Part shown: one piece after another, positions 1-8,700 of the stretch
Layout of the letters: the number at the start of each line of letters is the position of its first letter
Position numbering within the stretch: the first letter of the stretch is position 1
Source: Psychroserpens algicola
GTDB lineage: Bacteria > Bacteroidota > Bacteroidia > Flavobacteriales > Flavobacteriaceae
Assembly (NCBI RefSeq): GCF_014526325.1
Contig: NZ_JACNMJ010000001.1
Coordinates: forward strand, 992,001-1,056,000
Reading direction: 5' to 3'
Length of the DNA stretch: 64,000 nt
Made by a program: the position numbers and the translations under genes
Notes under the pieces: model-generated
Seen by the model: only the letters and a program-made list of their open reading frames with translations
Databases searched by the model: none
Told to the model about the DNA's origin: nothing

Positions 1-435
1 AAAGGACTTGAACCCAAAATGATAGATGCACAACAAGATATTGTAGCAGCGGTTAAATATTTAAACAAAAGATATGATAAAAAAGTAATTGTTTTTGGAA
101 GTTCTTATTCATCGAGTTTAGCGCTTCTTGAAAGTGTAAATAATACTAAAATAAAAGCAGTTATCGGATGTAGTCCAGGAGATTATTTCCAAAATGACGC
201 ACCATCATTAGCAACCGTTTTTTCTAAAATTAAAACACCTTACTTAGTGACTTCATCTAAACAAGAAGCATCAACATTAAGTGGTTTAATTAATGGATCA
301 AAATTACATATACATCAATATCAGTTTATACCAAAATCTGATGGTTTTCATGGTTCTAAAGCACTTTGGAACGGTCAAAAAGGCGCCGAAGATTACTGGA
401 AAGCCGTAACAGAGTTTTTAACTAACATTAAGTAA
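1..435 (+). CDS. alpha/beta hydrolase, 5' end cut off by the window
   Basis: The reading frame is open from base 1, so the gene starts outside the window and 144 residues are visible. A nucleophile elbow G-S-S-Y-S lies at visible residues 33-37 after a short beta strand (KKVIVF), and a late SDGFHGS segment could supply the catalytic histidine, as in dienelactone-hydrolase-like or peptidase S9-like folds. An in-frame ATG at base 19 is probably internal, because the preceding codons (KGLEPK) read as normal coding sequence. The substrate cannot be inferred. The gene converges on the CMD-family gene that follows; only a 14-bp palindrome (440-453) without a T-run lies between them. Confidence 0.75.
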   Translation, partial: KGLEPKMIDAQQDIVAAVKYLNKRYDKKVIVFGSSYSSSLALLESVNNTKIKAVIGCSPGDYFQNDAPSLATVFSKIKTPYLVTSSKQEASTLSGLINGSKLHIHQYQFIPKSDGFHGSKALWNGQKGAEDYWKAVTEFLTNIK

Positions 436-475
436 TATATAGGATTAATCCTAATGCGATACTGTTTAAGCTATC

Positions 476-1078
476 TTAATACTGCGAGCCATCATGTTTC
501 CCAACCTCATAGCCATGCTTGCCTAAATACTTATTACCACTTTCTACAGCACCTTCTTCGATATCGGTTCCCATAGAATCATTCCAGCGGTTGAGGTAGC
601 CAAATAGTGAAATAACACCTAACATTTCTACAATCTCACCTTCATCCCAATGCTCATATAAGCGTCTTTTAATATCGGCATTTACGGCATTCGGAACTTG
701 AGAGGCAGCTAAGCTAAAGTCAAGAGCAGCACGTTCGGCATCCGAAAACGCTGCATGTGTTCTATATTCCCAGATGTTATCGAGTTGTTCTTGCTCAGCA
801 CCATAACGTTCCGCAGCACGAATAGCATGTGCCTGGCAATAGCGACAGCCGGTTGCATTACTAGAAACCCAGGCAATCATCCGTTTTAAAGCAGAAGTTA
901 CGCGGCCTTCATTAGCCATGACTGCTTTGTTTAAATTGATAAATGCTTTCGAAATCGCTGGGCGACGTTGCATCGTTAATACCGAATTTGGGCAAAACCC
1001 AAGCGTTTCATTAAAAAACTCAGCGAGTTGTTTTGTTTCTGGATCGTGTTCTGCAGATAAAGGAGTTACTAATGCCAT
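476..1078 (-). CDS. carboxymuconolactone decarboxylase / AhpD-like peroxidase-related protein
   Basis: 200 residues. The motif C78-R-Y-C81-Q-A-H84 is the redox CxxCxxxH signature of the AhpD/CMD fold, in which the cysteine pair reduces peroxides or acts as a thiol disulfide reductant. The length and the double-domain appearance match the uncharacterised peroxidase-related (YciW-like) branch rather than the short decarboxylases. No signal peptide is visible, so it should be cytoplasmic. It is divergently transcribed from the osmC-like gene with 57 bp between start codons. Shared control of two thiol-peroxide genes is plausible but unproven. The physiological substrate is unknown. Confidence 0.85.
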   Translation of the reverse strand: MALVTPLSAEHDPETKQLAEFFNETLGFCPNSVLTMQRRPAISKAFINLNKAVMANEGRVTSALKRMIAWVSSNATGCRYCQAHAIRAAERYGAEQEQLDNIWEYRTHAAFSDAERAALDFSLAASQVPNAVNADIKRRLYEHWDEGEIVEMLGVISLFGYLNRWNDSMGTDIEEGAVESGNKYLGKHGYEVGKHDGSQY

Positions 1079-1135
1079 ATATTGTGATTTTTAGTGGTAT
1101 TTTTGAGTTAACAATAAACGAAAAATTCTTTAGAT

Positions 1136-1558
1136 ATGTCTCATAAAGTAGTCACACATTGGAAAGGAAACTTACAATTTGAATCTGATAATCCGAGTGG
1201 AAAATTACTCACTATGGATACGTCGTCAGAACATGGAGGCCACAACTCAGGATTAAGACCCAAAGCAATGATGTTATCATCTCTTGCTGGTTGTTCAGGG
1301 TTGGATGTCGTGTCTATTCTTAAAAAAATGAAAGTTCCTTTTTCAGATTTTAGAATTGATACCTATGGTGAGTTAACCGATGAGCATCCAAAATACTATC
1401 ACACTGTTTCGATTGAATATCATTTCTATGGCGCAAACCTCGATGAAACTAAAATTAAAAAAGCAGTCGATTTGTCTATTGATACCTATTGTGGTGTTAT
1501 GGAAATGTTCCGAAGATTTGCAGATGTAAAAACATCGATTCATTATCATAATGTATAG
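1136..1558 (+). CDS. OsmC family protein
   Basis: 140 residues, the normal length for OsmC/Ohr proteins. The two redox cysteines expected for this family are present: C53 in the helix-start motif AGCSGLDVVSIL and C119 in DTYCGVMEMF. Such proteins reduce organic hydroperoxides in the cytoplasm, although many OsmC-like members have no proven substrate. The start ATG is preceded by an AT-rich leader without a Shine-Dalgarno sequence. Its divergent neighbour is a CMD-family thiol peroxidase-like gene, which supports a role in oxidative stress. recJ follows after 22 bp on the same strand and may be co-transcribed. Confidence 0.9.
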   Translation: MSHKVVTHWKGNLQFESDNPSGKLLTMDTSSEHGGHNSGLRPKAMMLSSLAGCSGLDVVSILKKMKVPFSDFRIDTYGELTDEHPKYYHTVSIEYHFYGANLDETKIKKAVDLSIDTYCGVMEMFRRFADVKTSIHYHNV

Positions 1559-1580
1559 CGAAAATTTTCTATATTAGTAC

Positions 1581-3269
1581 ATGCGTTGGACACTCAAACC
1601 AAAACCAGACTCTAAAACTGTTGAAGCTTTACAAAAGGCACTTCAGGTTGATGCAAGTGTTGCTACCTTATTGGTTCAAAGAGGTATCGAAACTTTCGAA
1701 GATGCTAAAACATTTTTTCGTCCGAGTTTTAAAGATTTACACGACCCGTATTTGATGAAAGACATGGACCTTGCTGTTCAACGTATTGAACAAGCAATGG
1801 CAAACGATGAAAATATATTAGTGTATGGTGATTATGATGTTGATGGTACAACCTCTGTGGCCTTAATGTCTTCCTATTTAAAAACAAAATCAAACCGTAT
1901 TGCGACTTATATTCCTGATCGTTATGACGAAGGGTATGGTGTCTCTTTTAAAGGTATCGACTTTGCCCACGATAACGATTTCACCTTAATAATTGCTCTA
2001 GATTGTGGTGTAAAAGCTATTGATAAAGTAAACTATGCTTCGGAAAAAGGTATCGATTTTATCATTTGTGATCACCATAGACCTGGAGACGAACTTCCCA
2101 AAGCAGTGGCGGTTTTAGACCCTAAACGCGAGGAATGTGAATATCCGTTTAAAGAATTATGTGGTTGTGGTGTTGGGTTTAAACTCATTCAGGCTTTAGC
2201 ATTAAAAGACCATAAAACAGTTGAAGATTTAGGGGAGTATTTAGATTTAGTCGCCACAGCTATAGGTGCTGATATCGTTCCAATTATTGGTGAAAATAGA
2301 GCATTGGCTTATTTCGGGTTACAAGTCATTAACAACAATCCTCGTCCCGGAATTAAAGCTATTATAGAGCAAACCAAAAAACCAGAACTCACCATTACTG
2401 ACGTTGTTTTTATAGTGGCACCACGAATTAATGCCGCAGGTCGAATGAAACATGGTAATTATGCTGTGACCTTACTTACTGAAACAGACGATTATTTAGC
2501 TGAAACATACGCTAAAGAGATTAATGAATTTAATCTCGACCGACGAGAAGCAGATCAACAAATTACTAAAGAAGCCTTAGCCCAAATTGAAGACAATAAC
2601 GAGCAAGACCGGTTAACTTCGGTGGTATATCATGAGTCGTGGCACAAAGGAGTTATAGGTATTGTGGCTTCACGACTAACCGAGACTTACTATAGACCAA
2701 CGTTAGTATTTACCAAAAGTGGTGATATGTTAGCGGCTTCGGCACGATCGGTAAAAGGTTTTGATGTTTATAATGCGCTGCAAGCATGTAGTGAACATAT
2801 TGAACAGTTTGGTGGCCATAAATATGCAGCAGGCTTAACTTTAAAAGCAGAGAATTATGAGGCTTTTAAGCAAGCATTCGAAGATGAGGTGTCAAATACC
2901 ATTGACAGAAGTTTGCTAATTCCAGAAATTAAAATTGATGCTCAAATAGAAATAAGTGATATTACGCCTAAATTTTACAGGATTATTAGACAGTTTGCAC
3001 CTTTTGGACCTAGAAATATGACACCAATATTTATGAGTCAAAACTTACAAGATACTGGGTATAGTAAATGCGTTGGAGAAGATGATAAACATTTACGACT
3101 ATCAGTGAAACAAGGTGATAGTAAAATTTCAGGAATAGGGTTTAACTTAGGTGATAAATTAGAGATGATTAAAAACTCTAAGCCATTTGATGCGGTTTAT
3201 TCAATTGATGAAAATCATTGGCAAGGACAAGTGAGTTTACAATTAAGATTACGAGACATTAAAGCTTAG
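1581..3269 (+). CDS. recJ: single-stranded-DNA-specific exonuclease RecJ
   Basis: 562 residues, close to the 577 of E. coli RecJ. The DHH phosphoesterase core shows D84-Y-D86-V-D88, D141 and D164-H165-H166, the manganese ligands of the 5'-3' ssDNA exonuclease. A DHHA1 part follows with GGHKYAAG near residue 417, then an OB-fold C-terminus. RecJ degrades the 5' strand in mismatch repair, base-excision repair and RecF-type recombination. The start MRWTLKPKPD fits the family N-terminus. The gene is 22 bp downstream of the OsmC gene and ends 2 bp before the MFS gene, so the three may form one transcript. Confidence 0.97.
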   Translation: MRWTLKPKPDSKTVEALQKALQVDASVATLLVQRGIETFEDAKTFFRPSFKDLHDPYLMKDMDLAVQRIEQAMANDENILVYGDYDVDGTTSVALMSSYLKTKSNRIATYIPDRYDEGYGVSFKGIDFAHDNDFTLIIALDCGVKAIDKVNYASEKGIDFIICDHHRPGDELPKAVAVLDPKREECEYPFKELCGCGVGFKLIQALALKDHKTVEDLGEYLDLVATAIGADIVPIIGENRALAYFGLQVINNNPRPGIKAIIEQTKKPELTITDVVFIVAPRINAAGRMKHGNYAVTLLTETDDYLAETYAKEINEFNLDRREADQQITKEALAQIEDNNEQDRLTSVVYHESWHKGVIGIVASRLTETYYRPTLVFTKSGDMLAASARSVKGFDVYNALQACSEHIEQFGGHKYAAGLTLKAENYEAFKQAFEDEVSNTIDRSLLIPEIKIDAQIEISDITPKFYRIIRQFAPFGPRNMTPIFMSQNLQDTGYSKCVGEDDKHLRLSVKQGDSKISGIGFNLGDKLEMIKNSKPFDAVYSIDENHWQGQVSLQLRLRDIKA

Positions 3270-3271
3270 AT

Positions 3272-4570
3272 ATGGAAAAGAAAGATCCCTACGCTGCATT
3301 GCGATATCGAGAATTTAATATGTTTCTGGTGGTGCGCTTTGCATTAATTTTTGGATGGTCTATGCAATTTGTCATTATTGAATGGCAAGTCTATAAGTTA
3401 ACAAGCGATCCTTTATATATTGGATTAATTGGTTTGATGGAAATCATTCCTGCGTTAACAATGGCACTGTTTGCAGGTCATATTGTCGATCAAAAAGAAA
3501 AACGGAACCTCTTAGCAATTTGTATTGCTGCATTTTCATTAATTAGTTTTGGCTTGTTTTGGTTGACGTCAGAAAGCATCTCACAAAGTTGGTCTGTTAA
3601 AACCATTTTATACTGCATCTATGCACTCGTATTTTTTGGAGGCTTACTGCGTTCTTTTTTTAGTCCGACCATATTTTCATTAGTTGCCCTTATTGTTCCC
3701 AAAAAAATATATCCTAACGCAGCCACATGGAACAGTTCAACCTGGCAAATGGCTCGTGTTTTAGGTGTTGCTTTTGCAGGATTTTCAATTAGCTGGCTAG
3801 GTGGAGGCGTCGATGATCAGAGAGGTGTACATTGGTCCTTGTGTATTGTTTTTGGATTAGTTTTGTTTTCGTTACTTATGCTTTTTCAAATAAAACGAAA
3901 GCCTATTTTGAACCCTAAAATTGGCGAACCTGTCATGGAAAGTTTAAAAGAAGGTATCAATTTTGTGATTAAAACCAAAGCCATTTTAGGCGCATTAACT
4001 TTAGATATGGTGTCGGTATTATTTGGTGGTGCGATTGCTTTAGCAGCTGTTTTTGCTGAAGATATCCTAAAAGTAGGATCTCAAGGTTTTGGTCTTATCG
4101 TTGCTGCGCCTTCGGTTGGTGCATTTTTAACCATGTTGGTTACGGCTTATATTCCGATTAGTAAAAAGGCTGGTTTAAAACTTTTGGTTGCCATTTTTGG
4201 CTTCGGTCTGTGTATTATCATTTTTGGACTTTCTTCTGTGTTTTGGATTTCTGTAACGGCACTATTCTTTAGTGGTGTGTTTGATGGCGTGTCTATGGTG
4301 ATTCGTCAAACCATTCTTCAGCTAAAAACACCAGATCATATGAGAGGTCGTGTGTCGTCTGTAAATTCTATGTTTGTTGGATCGTCTAACGAATTGGGTG
4401 CTTTTGAGAGCGGTGTTACAGCTAAATATATGGGAACTGTTAGTGCTGTTGTTTTTGGAGGAACTATGACTTTGTATACCGTTTTAATGACAGGAGTGGT
4501 TATTCCATCCTTTCCAAAATTAGACTTAACAAAGGATATCGAAGAACATGAAAAGGAAGATGAGGTTTAG
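3272..4570 (+). CDS. MFS transporter (EntS/exporter-like)
   Basis: 432 residues with about 10-12 hydrophobic segments spread along the whole length. The sequence AGHIVDQKEKR after the second segment resembles the conserved loop 2-3 motif of major facilitator proteins, and the overall pattern fits the DHA3/enterobactin-exporter (EntS-like) group. It would sit in the inner membrane; the substrate is unknown. It starts 2 bp after recJ, probably by translational coupling. Its stop codon interlocks with that of convergent lpxH over bases 4567-4570, so there is no separate terminator between them. Confidence 0.9.
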   Translation: MEKKDPYAALRYREFNMFLVVRFALIFGWSMQFVIIEWQVYKLTSDPLYIGLIGLMEIIPALTMALFAGHIVDQKEKRNLLAICIAAFSLISFGLFWLTSESISQSWSVKTILYCIYALVFFGGLLRSFFSPTIFSLVALIVPKKIYPNAATWNSSTWQMARVLGVAFAGFSISWLGGGVDDQRGVHWSLCIVFGLVLFSLLMLFQIKRKPILNPKIGEPVMESLKEGINFVIKTKAILGALTLDMVSVLFGGAIALAAVFAEDILKVGSQGFGLIVAAPSVGAFLTMLVTAYIPISKKAGLKLLVAIFGFGLCIIIFGLSSVFWISVTALFFSGVFDGVSMVIRQTILQLKTPDHMRGRVSSVNSMFVGSSNELGAFESGVTAKYMGTVSAVVFGGTMTLYTVLMTGVVIPSFPKLDLTKDIEEHEKEDEV

Positions 4571-5340
4571 TAGGTTTTTAATTCAAAACGCTCACCGTCA
4601 AACACACCATAGGTATAATATTGAATCCAGTCGCCCAGATTGATATAACGCGACCTGTCATTGAGGTCAATTTCCATCGGTAAATGCCTGTGACCAAACA
4701 CAAAAAAATCGCGATGCTTGGTTTCTAGCTTTCGTTTACAATACTGTACCAGCCACTCGTTGTCTTCACCTAAAAATTTAGCATCTTCGTCACCAGAAAT
4801 CATTTTGTTTTTTACCGACATATAATGTCCAATACGCATCCCAAAATCAGGATGTATCAAGCGTCTAAATAACCATTTACAAACAGGGTTTGTAAACACT
4901 TTTTTCATGCGTTTATAGCCTTTATCTCCAGGCCCTAAGCCATCGCCATGTCCAATAAAAAAAGTTTTGTTGTTAAATGTAAATTCTTTTGGCTTATGAT
5001 ATACCGGAATGTTGAGTTCTTCTTCAAAATAGCCATTCATCCATAAATCATGATTGCCAACAAAGTAGTAAATAGGAATTCCTGAATCTGAAATTTCGGC
5101 TAACTTTCCGAGGGTTCTTGTAAAGCCTTTCGGAACCACACGTCTGTATTCCATCCAGAAATCAAACAAATCGCCTAACAAAAAAATAGCAGCAGCATCT
5201 GTCTTAATTGCATCAAGCCAGGCAACAAATTTCTTTTCACGAGGTAATGACGCTTCTTTTGTTGGTGCACCTAAATGATTGTCTGAAGAAAAATAAATTT
5301 TCTTTCCCTTCGGAATGGTTATGTTGGTAGGACTAGTCAT
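4567..5340 (-). CDS. lpxH: UDP-2,3-diacylglucosamine diphosphatase (LpxH-type metallophosphoesterase)
   Basis: 257 residues from the ATG at 5340. A longer frame from 5364 would lie inside queD and adds residues unlike the family. Calcineurin-type metal ligands are visible: D20-x-H22 (SSDNHLG), G56-D57, G95-N-H-D98, G130-H-G-D and a late GHRH. The FDFWMEY segment after the second motif is typical of LpxH, which hydrolyses UDP-2,3-diacyl-GlcN to lipid X at the inner face of the inner membrane in lipid A synthesis. It overlaps the end of queD by 8 bp and is the last gene of a minus-strand operon. Its stop interlocks with that of the convergent MFS gene. Confidence 0.88.
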   Translation of the reverse strand: MTSPTNITIPKGKKIYFSSDNHLGAPTKEASLPREKKFVAWLDAIKTDAAAIFLLGDLFDFWMEYRRVVPKGFTRTLGKLAEISDSGIPIYYFVGNHDLWMNGYFEEELNIPVYHKPKEFTFNNKTFFIGHGDGLGPGDKGYKRMKKVFTNPVCKWLFRRLIHPDFGMRIGHYMSVKNKMISGDEDAKFLGEDNEWLVQYCKRKLETKHRDFFVFGHRHLPMEIDLNDRSRYINLGDWIQYYTYGVFDGERFELKTY

Positions 5341-5785
5341 TATCTGAAGCAAACCACTGTGCATAAGAGGTTGCTGTTTCCTGTAACTTTAATGAATGTA
5401 ATTTGATATTATGGGGTAAGCGTTGTTTTATTTTTTCAGCAAAATCAATCACCATCATTTCACTCGTTGGCTGATAATTTACCAAAAGCACATTATGGCC
5501 TCGATCTTCCAGTTCTTTGGCTAATTCAACATGAGGTGTATTTTTATTAAATACAGTAGCATGGTCAAAAACATCGACGATTTCTTCTTTCACGATTTTT
5601 TTTAGATCGCTAAAGTCAATCACCATCCCAAATTTCACATTAGAATGATCGCTTATAGGTTGTCCAATAACAGTAACATCCAATCTGTAGCTATGACCAT
5701 GAACGTTTTTACATTTTCCGTCATAACCGTAAAGCGCATGACCAGTTTCAAAAGAAAACTGCTTTGTGATACGAATATTGCTCAT
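5333..5785 (-). CDS. queD: 6-carboxytetrahydropterin synthase (QueD family)
   Basis: 150 residues. The zinc ligands H16, H29 and H31 and the catalytic C25 lie in the motif CKNVHGH, diagnostic of the PTPS/QueD family. QueD converts dihydroneopterin triphosphate to 6-carboxytetrahydropterin in queuosine and 7-deazaguanine synthesis. The protein is somewhat longer than E. coli QueD (121 residues), common for this phylum. The start ATG shares its first base with the stop of a small upstream ORF (TAATG), and its end overlaps lpxH by 8 bp, so translation of all three should be coupled. A tetrahydrobiopterin-type role is less likely but not excluded by sequence. Confidence 0.93.
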   Translation of the reverse strand: MSNIRITKQFSFETGHALYGYDGKCKNVHGHSYRLDVTVIGQPISDHSNVKFGMVIDFSDLKKIVKEEIVDVFDHATVFNKNTPHVELAKELEDRGHNVLLVNYQPTSEMMVIDFAEKIKQRLPHNIKLHSLKLQETATSYAQWFASDND

Positions 5786-5883
5786 TAGCGTCTTTTATTG
5801 CGGTTGTAGAAATAAACAATAACTAAAACGATTCCTAAAATAAGAAATAAACCGTTTCCACTTACAAATGACATGATGTCCAT
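5785..5883 (-). CDS. 32-residue single-pass membrane peptide upstream of queD
   Basis: This ORF reads M-D-I-M-S-F-V, then a hydrophobic stretch of about 16 residues (GLFLILGIVLVIVYFY), then a strongly basic end NRNKRR, a classic single transmembrane helix with a positive-inside C-terminus. Its TAA shares an A with the queD start codon (TAATG), and the MATE gene ends 34 bp upstream, so it sits in the operon at a translationally coupled position. An internal ATG at codon 4 is an alternative start. The composition and topology argue against a random frame. The function is unknown; it could be a small regulator or partner of the MATE pump or of membrane lipid enzymes. Confidence 0.7.
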   Translation of the reverse strand: MDIMSFVSGNGLFLILGIVLVIVYFYNRNKRR

Positions 5884-5917
5884 AGTACTAATTTTTAAAG
5901 TCGAATTTAGACCAAAG

Positions 5918-7270
5918 TTACGTCTTTTGTGAAAGGGACAAAAATAGTTGTCTGAATTTTATAATTAGTGGCACACCTCTGGCGATTATCCATATAGTTA
6001 AAGCAATAAAGACAGCATATAATTTCAGCTCAAAATAGTCTAGTAGAAATAAGATAGGTATAAACACCAAGCCTGTAGAGAGCAGCAGTAAGTTTCTTAA
6101 AAATTTCATTTTACCCATGCCTTTAAACATGCCGTCAAAAATAAAGGCGAGCGCACATAGAGGTTGCATGAGTAATACAATCCAGAATACCTTATAAAAC
6201 TGTTCTAAAACAGCCTGTTCTTTAGTGAAAACACCTCCAATGCTATTATAAAAAAGGAAGCCAGTAATGGCCAGAAGGACTCCAACGCCAATACCACATT
6301 TAGTTAAAAACCGGCTTAATTCTATAAGTTTTGAATAGTTTTTTGCACCTAAAAGTTTTCCAGAGAGGATATTACCAGCACTGGCATAACCGTCGATAAT
6401 AAAAGCGCCTAAAAACCATAAATTGATTGCAATGGTGTAGGCTGCAATATATTCTGTTCCGTAGGATGTTGCGAATCTGGTCGCAAAATAAAGTGTTGCA
6501 TTAAGTGCTAAGGTTCTAACAAAAAGATTAAGAATCATGATAATGAAATTCTTAATTTCTGTATTAAACGGAAATGTAATACATAATGAAATATCTGTTT
6601 TTTTTAGCAAATAATAAGCAGAACATAATGCCATAACGATTTGAGCAATGACACTTGCCCAAGCGGCTCCTTTGATGTGCATCGGACTTACAATACCTTC
6701 AATTCCATAAACAAAAGCAAAATCCAGAACAATATTAACGACTGTACCAATGATGGCTATAATCATAGGATAAAAGGTATTTTGGAGCCCTCTGAATGTT
6801 CCGAAAATCGCAATCGTAAATAAGGTAAACGGAAATCCGAAAACACGAATACCATAATAATCAACACTATAATCCAAAATTAAACCTGAAGCATTGTAGA
6901 GTTTAAAAATTCCAGAAGCAAAAGGTAAGGTTGCTATAATGATTAAAATGCTAATTGATGTAATGATAAAAATGGCCTGAGCAGGAAGGTTTTTTACCTT
7001 ATCTAATTGATTGGCACCTAAATGTTGAGACACGATTGAGGATATGGCGCTTCTGGTTTGCCCTAACACCCAAATGAGCATCGAAATAAAGGTTCCAACA
7101 ATACCAACAGCAGCCAAAGATTCGGCAGCATTATAATCGACATTTCCAATAATAGCGGTATCGGTAAGCGACAAGATTGGTTCGGCGACTCCCGAAATTA
7201 ATGCAGGAATGGCCAGTTTATTGATATTTTTTAACGTGATGTCTGTTTTCAAATGATTAATTCGTAGCAA
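5918..7270 (-). CDS. MATE family efflux transporter
   Basis: 450 residues and about 12 hydrophobic segments, the standard size and topology for multidrug and toxic-compound extrusion proteins. The N-terminal half contains PALISGVAEPILSLTDTAIIG, the expected MATE beginning, where a proline-bearing first helix leads into the D-T-A-I-I-G segment. It would act in the inner membrane as a cation-coupled drug or metabolite exporter (DinF/NorM type). The first 7 codons overlap the end of the GNAT gene by 22 bp, so the two are probably coupled. The exported compound cannot be predicted. Confidence 0.92.
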   Translation of the reverse strand: MLRINHLKTDITLKNINKLAIPALISGVAEPILSLTDTAIIGNVDYNAAESLAAVGIVGTFISMLIWVLGQTRSAISSIVSQHLGANQLDKVKNLPAQAIFIITSISILIIIATLPFASGIFKLYNASGLILDYSVDYYGIRVFGFPFTLFTIAIFGTFRGLQNTFYPMIIAIIGTVVNIVLDFAFVYGIEGIVSPMHIKGAAWASVIAQIVMALCSAYYLLKKTDISLCITFPFNTEIKNFIIMILNLFVRTLALNATLYFATRFATSYGTEYIAAYTIAINLWFLGAFIIDGYASAGNILSGKLLGAKNYSKLIELSRFLTKCGIGVGVLLAITGFLFYNSIGGVFTKEQAVLEQFYKVFWIVLLMQPLCALAFIFDGMFKGMGKMKFLRNLLLLSTGLVFIPILFLLDYFELKLYAVFIALTIWIIARGVPLIIKFRQLFLSLSQKT

Positions 7271-7749
7271 TAAAAAGGATGTTCACTTTGCTTCGGAAAA
7301 TAAATATTTCCCAGGCGTTGATATCCTCGAAGTTCATAAAATATTTGGTTGCGTTTGTTTTGAGAAAATGTATCTAAACGAATAGAAGTCGCTTTTTGTT
7401 TTTTAGCAAGTCCTTCAGCAAAATCCATAAGCTTTTGAGCATAGCCTTGTCTTTGAAATTCAGGATGAATAGCTAAGCGATGGATGTACATATTATGCTC
7501 ATTAGGCGTTAGCCATCTCACAGGACTATATTCTTCGTCCATTAAAGTTGACACAACCACACAACCTCTAATGGTGTCTTCTATATTTAGAACATAAAGT
7601 TCGTTTCTCTGAATATCATTTTCAAAAGCAGTCGGATTTGGATAGTGTTCGTTCCATTGAAAAATACCATTGCTTATCATATGTTTCGCACACGCTTTGG
7701 TCATATTTATAATATTCTCTACATCATTAAAAGTTGCTTTACGAATCAT
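7249..7749 (-). CDS. GNAT family N-acetyltransferase
   Basis: 166 residues. The acetyl-CoA binding motif A is visible as LAIHPEFQRQGYAQKLMDFA (R/Q-x-x-G-x-A/G), followed by a strand ending in SIRLDTFSQN and a C-terminal FYELRGYQRLG that matches the tail of many GNAT enzymes. It should acetylate an amine substrate in the cytoplasm; which one is unknown. It is the first gene of the minus-strand operon that runs through MATE, a small peptide, queD and lpxH. The promoter must lie in the 74 bp shared with the divergent universal stress gene. Confidence 0.9.
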   Translation of the reverse strand: MIRKATFNDVENIINMTKACAKHMISNGIFQWNEHYPNPTAFENDIQRNELYVLNIEDTIRGCVVVSTLMDEEYSPVRWLTPNEHNMYIHRLAIHPEFQRQGYAQKLMDFAEGLAKKQKATSIRLDTFSQNKRNQIFYELRGYQRLGNIYFPKQSEHPFYCYELII

Positions 7750-7777
7750 TTACAATTATAATAAAGTCATAATTAGT

Positions 7778-7785
7778 TACCTTTG
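7778..7785 (+). promoter_or_regulatory. -7 promoter element of the usp gene
   Basis: TACCTTTG matches the Bacteroidota -7 consensus TAnnTTTG. It would start transcription near 7790 and give a leader of about 34 nt. No convincing TTG -33 element is seen at 19-20 bp upstream, so the call is tentative. Confidence 0.4.
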
Positions 7786-7823
7786 CCCAATATTTATACA
7801 AAGTTACTTTTAAATATTTTATT

Positions 7824-8618
7824 ATGAAGTCTATTCTTGTTCCTGTTGGTTCCTCTAAAAATGCCGAAAGTCATTTACAATATGCTGTTGATTTTGCTAG
7901 AGCTTTTGGTGCTAAATTATATGTTGTGCAGATATATAATGTTTATACTAAAGCTGGTACCATGATTAAGGTAGATCATATTTTAGAGCGTGAAAGTCTT
8001 GCCTTTTTAAAAGGACATGTTTCTAAAATAGACACCAAAGGCGTTGATGTTATTATTAAAACATTTAAAGGAAAACTTGTAGATACTATAGAATTGGCTT
8101 GTAAAGCTTTAAACGTAGACCTAATTATATTAGAGCCTAGAACCAACTCGATTAAAGATGAAGTGTATTTAGGTAAAACATCTGGAAAGATTGTAAAGCA
8201 AACTAATATACCTGCATTGATTGTTCCGGAAGGGTATGTTTATAAACCTATTGTTAAAATATTATTAGCGGTTAAATCGGCAGTTATAAAAAAAGAAAAT
8301 GCTTTAGATCCGCTGAAAGCTATTAAAAATCAATTTAAAGCGGTTTTAAATTTACTATTAGTAAAGACACCATATCACAATGAAGGTGATTTTGATATTA
8401 ACGACGACTTGTCCCGTTTAATCACGAATACTACTATTGCTGAAAATGCCACAACCTATCAAGGTGTTCTAGAACACTATAAAAATAATAACCCAGATTT
8501 ATTATGTGTAGTGAGGCGAAAACGTGGGTTTTTCGTAAAAAAATGGGAAAAGAACACCATCTTAAAAAAAGATTTTAGTAGCGCTTTACCCGTTTTAGTT
8601 TTAGGCGGGTTAAAATAA
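7824..8618 (+). CDS. universal stress protein (UspA) family
   Basis: 264 residues. The N-terminal half is a typical Usp fold: it opens KSILVPVGSSKNAESHLQYA, then DLIILEPR, then a GKTSGKIVKQTNIPALIVP segment close to the ATP-binding G-x2-G-x9-G-S/T signature. The second half is a weaker, degenerate Usp repeat (YKPIVKILLAVKS... to ALPVLVLGG), which makes this a tandem-domain protein. Such proteins bind ATP and help survival under starvation or oxidative stress, but exact roles vary. The tRNA-Ala gene follows after 8 bp on the same strand and could be read from the same promoter. Confidence 0.85.
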   Translation: MKSILVPVGSSKNAESHLQYAVDFARAFGAKLYVVQIYNVYTKAGTMIKVDHILERESLAFLKGHVSKIDTKGVDVIIKTFKGKLVDTIELACKALNVDLIILEPRTNSIKDEVYLGKTSGKIVKQTNIPALIVPEGYVYKPIVKILLAVKSAVIKKENALDPLKAIKNQFKAVLNLLLVKTPYHNEGDFDINDDLSRLITNTTIAENATTYQGVLEHYKNNNPDLLCVVRRKRGFFVKKWEKNTILKKDFSSALPVLVLGGLK

Positions 8619-8626
8619 TATAAATT

Positions 8627-8700
8627 GGGGCATTAGCTCATTTGGCTAGAGCGCTACGCTGGCAGCGTAGAGGCGATCGGTTCGAATCCGATATGCTCCA
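8627..8700 (+). tRNA. tRNA-Ala (anticodon GGC)
   Basis: A complete cloverleaf can be folded by eye. The acceptor stem is GGGGCAT with ATGCTCC (one G-U pair), the D arm is GCTC...GAGC, the anticodon arm is CTACG/CGTAG around the loop CTGGCAG (anticodon GGC), and the T arm is ATCGG/CCGAT around TTCGAAT. The discriminator base is A at 8700. CCA is not encoded, so it must be added after transcription. The gene lies 8 bp behind usp. Confidence 0.96.

Noticed and set aside
440-453. 14-bp palindrome TAGGATTAATCCTA between the first two genes
   Set aside because: It has no loop or T-run to make a terminator and no promoter nearby, so it was not called as a feature.
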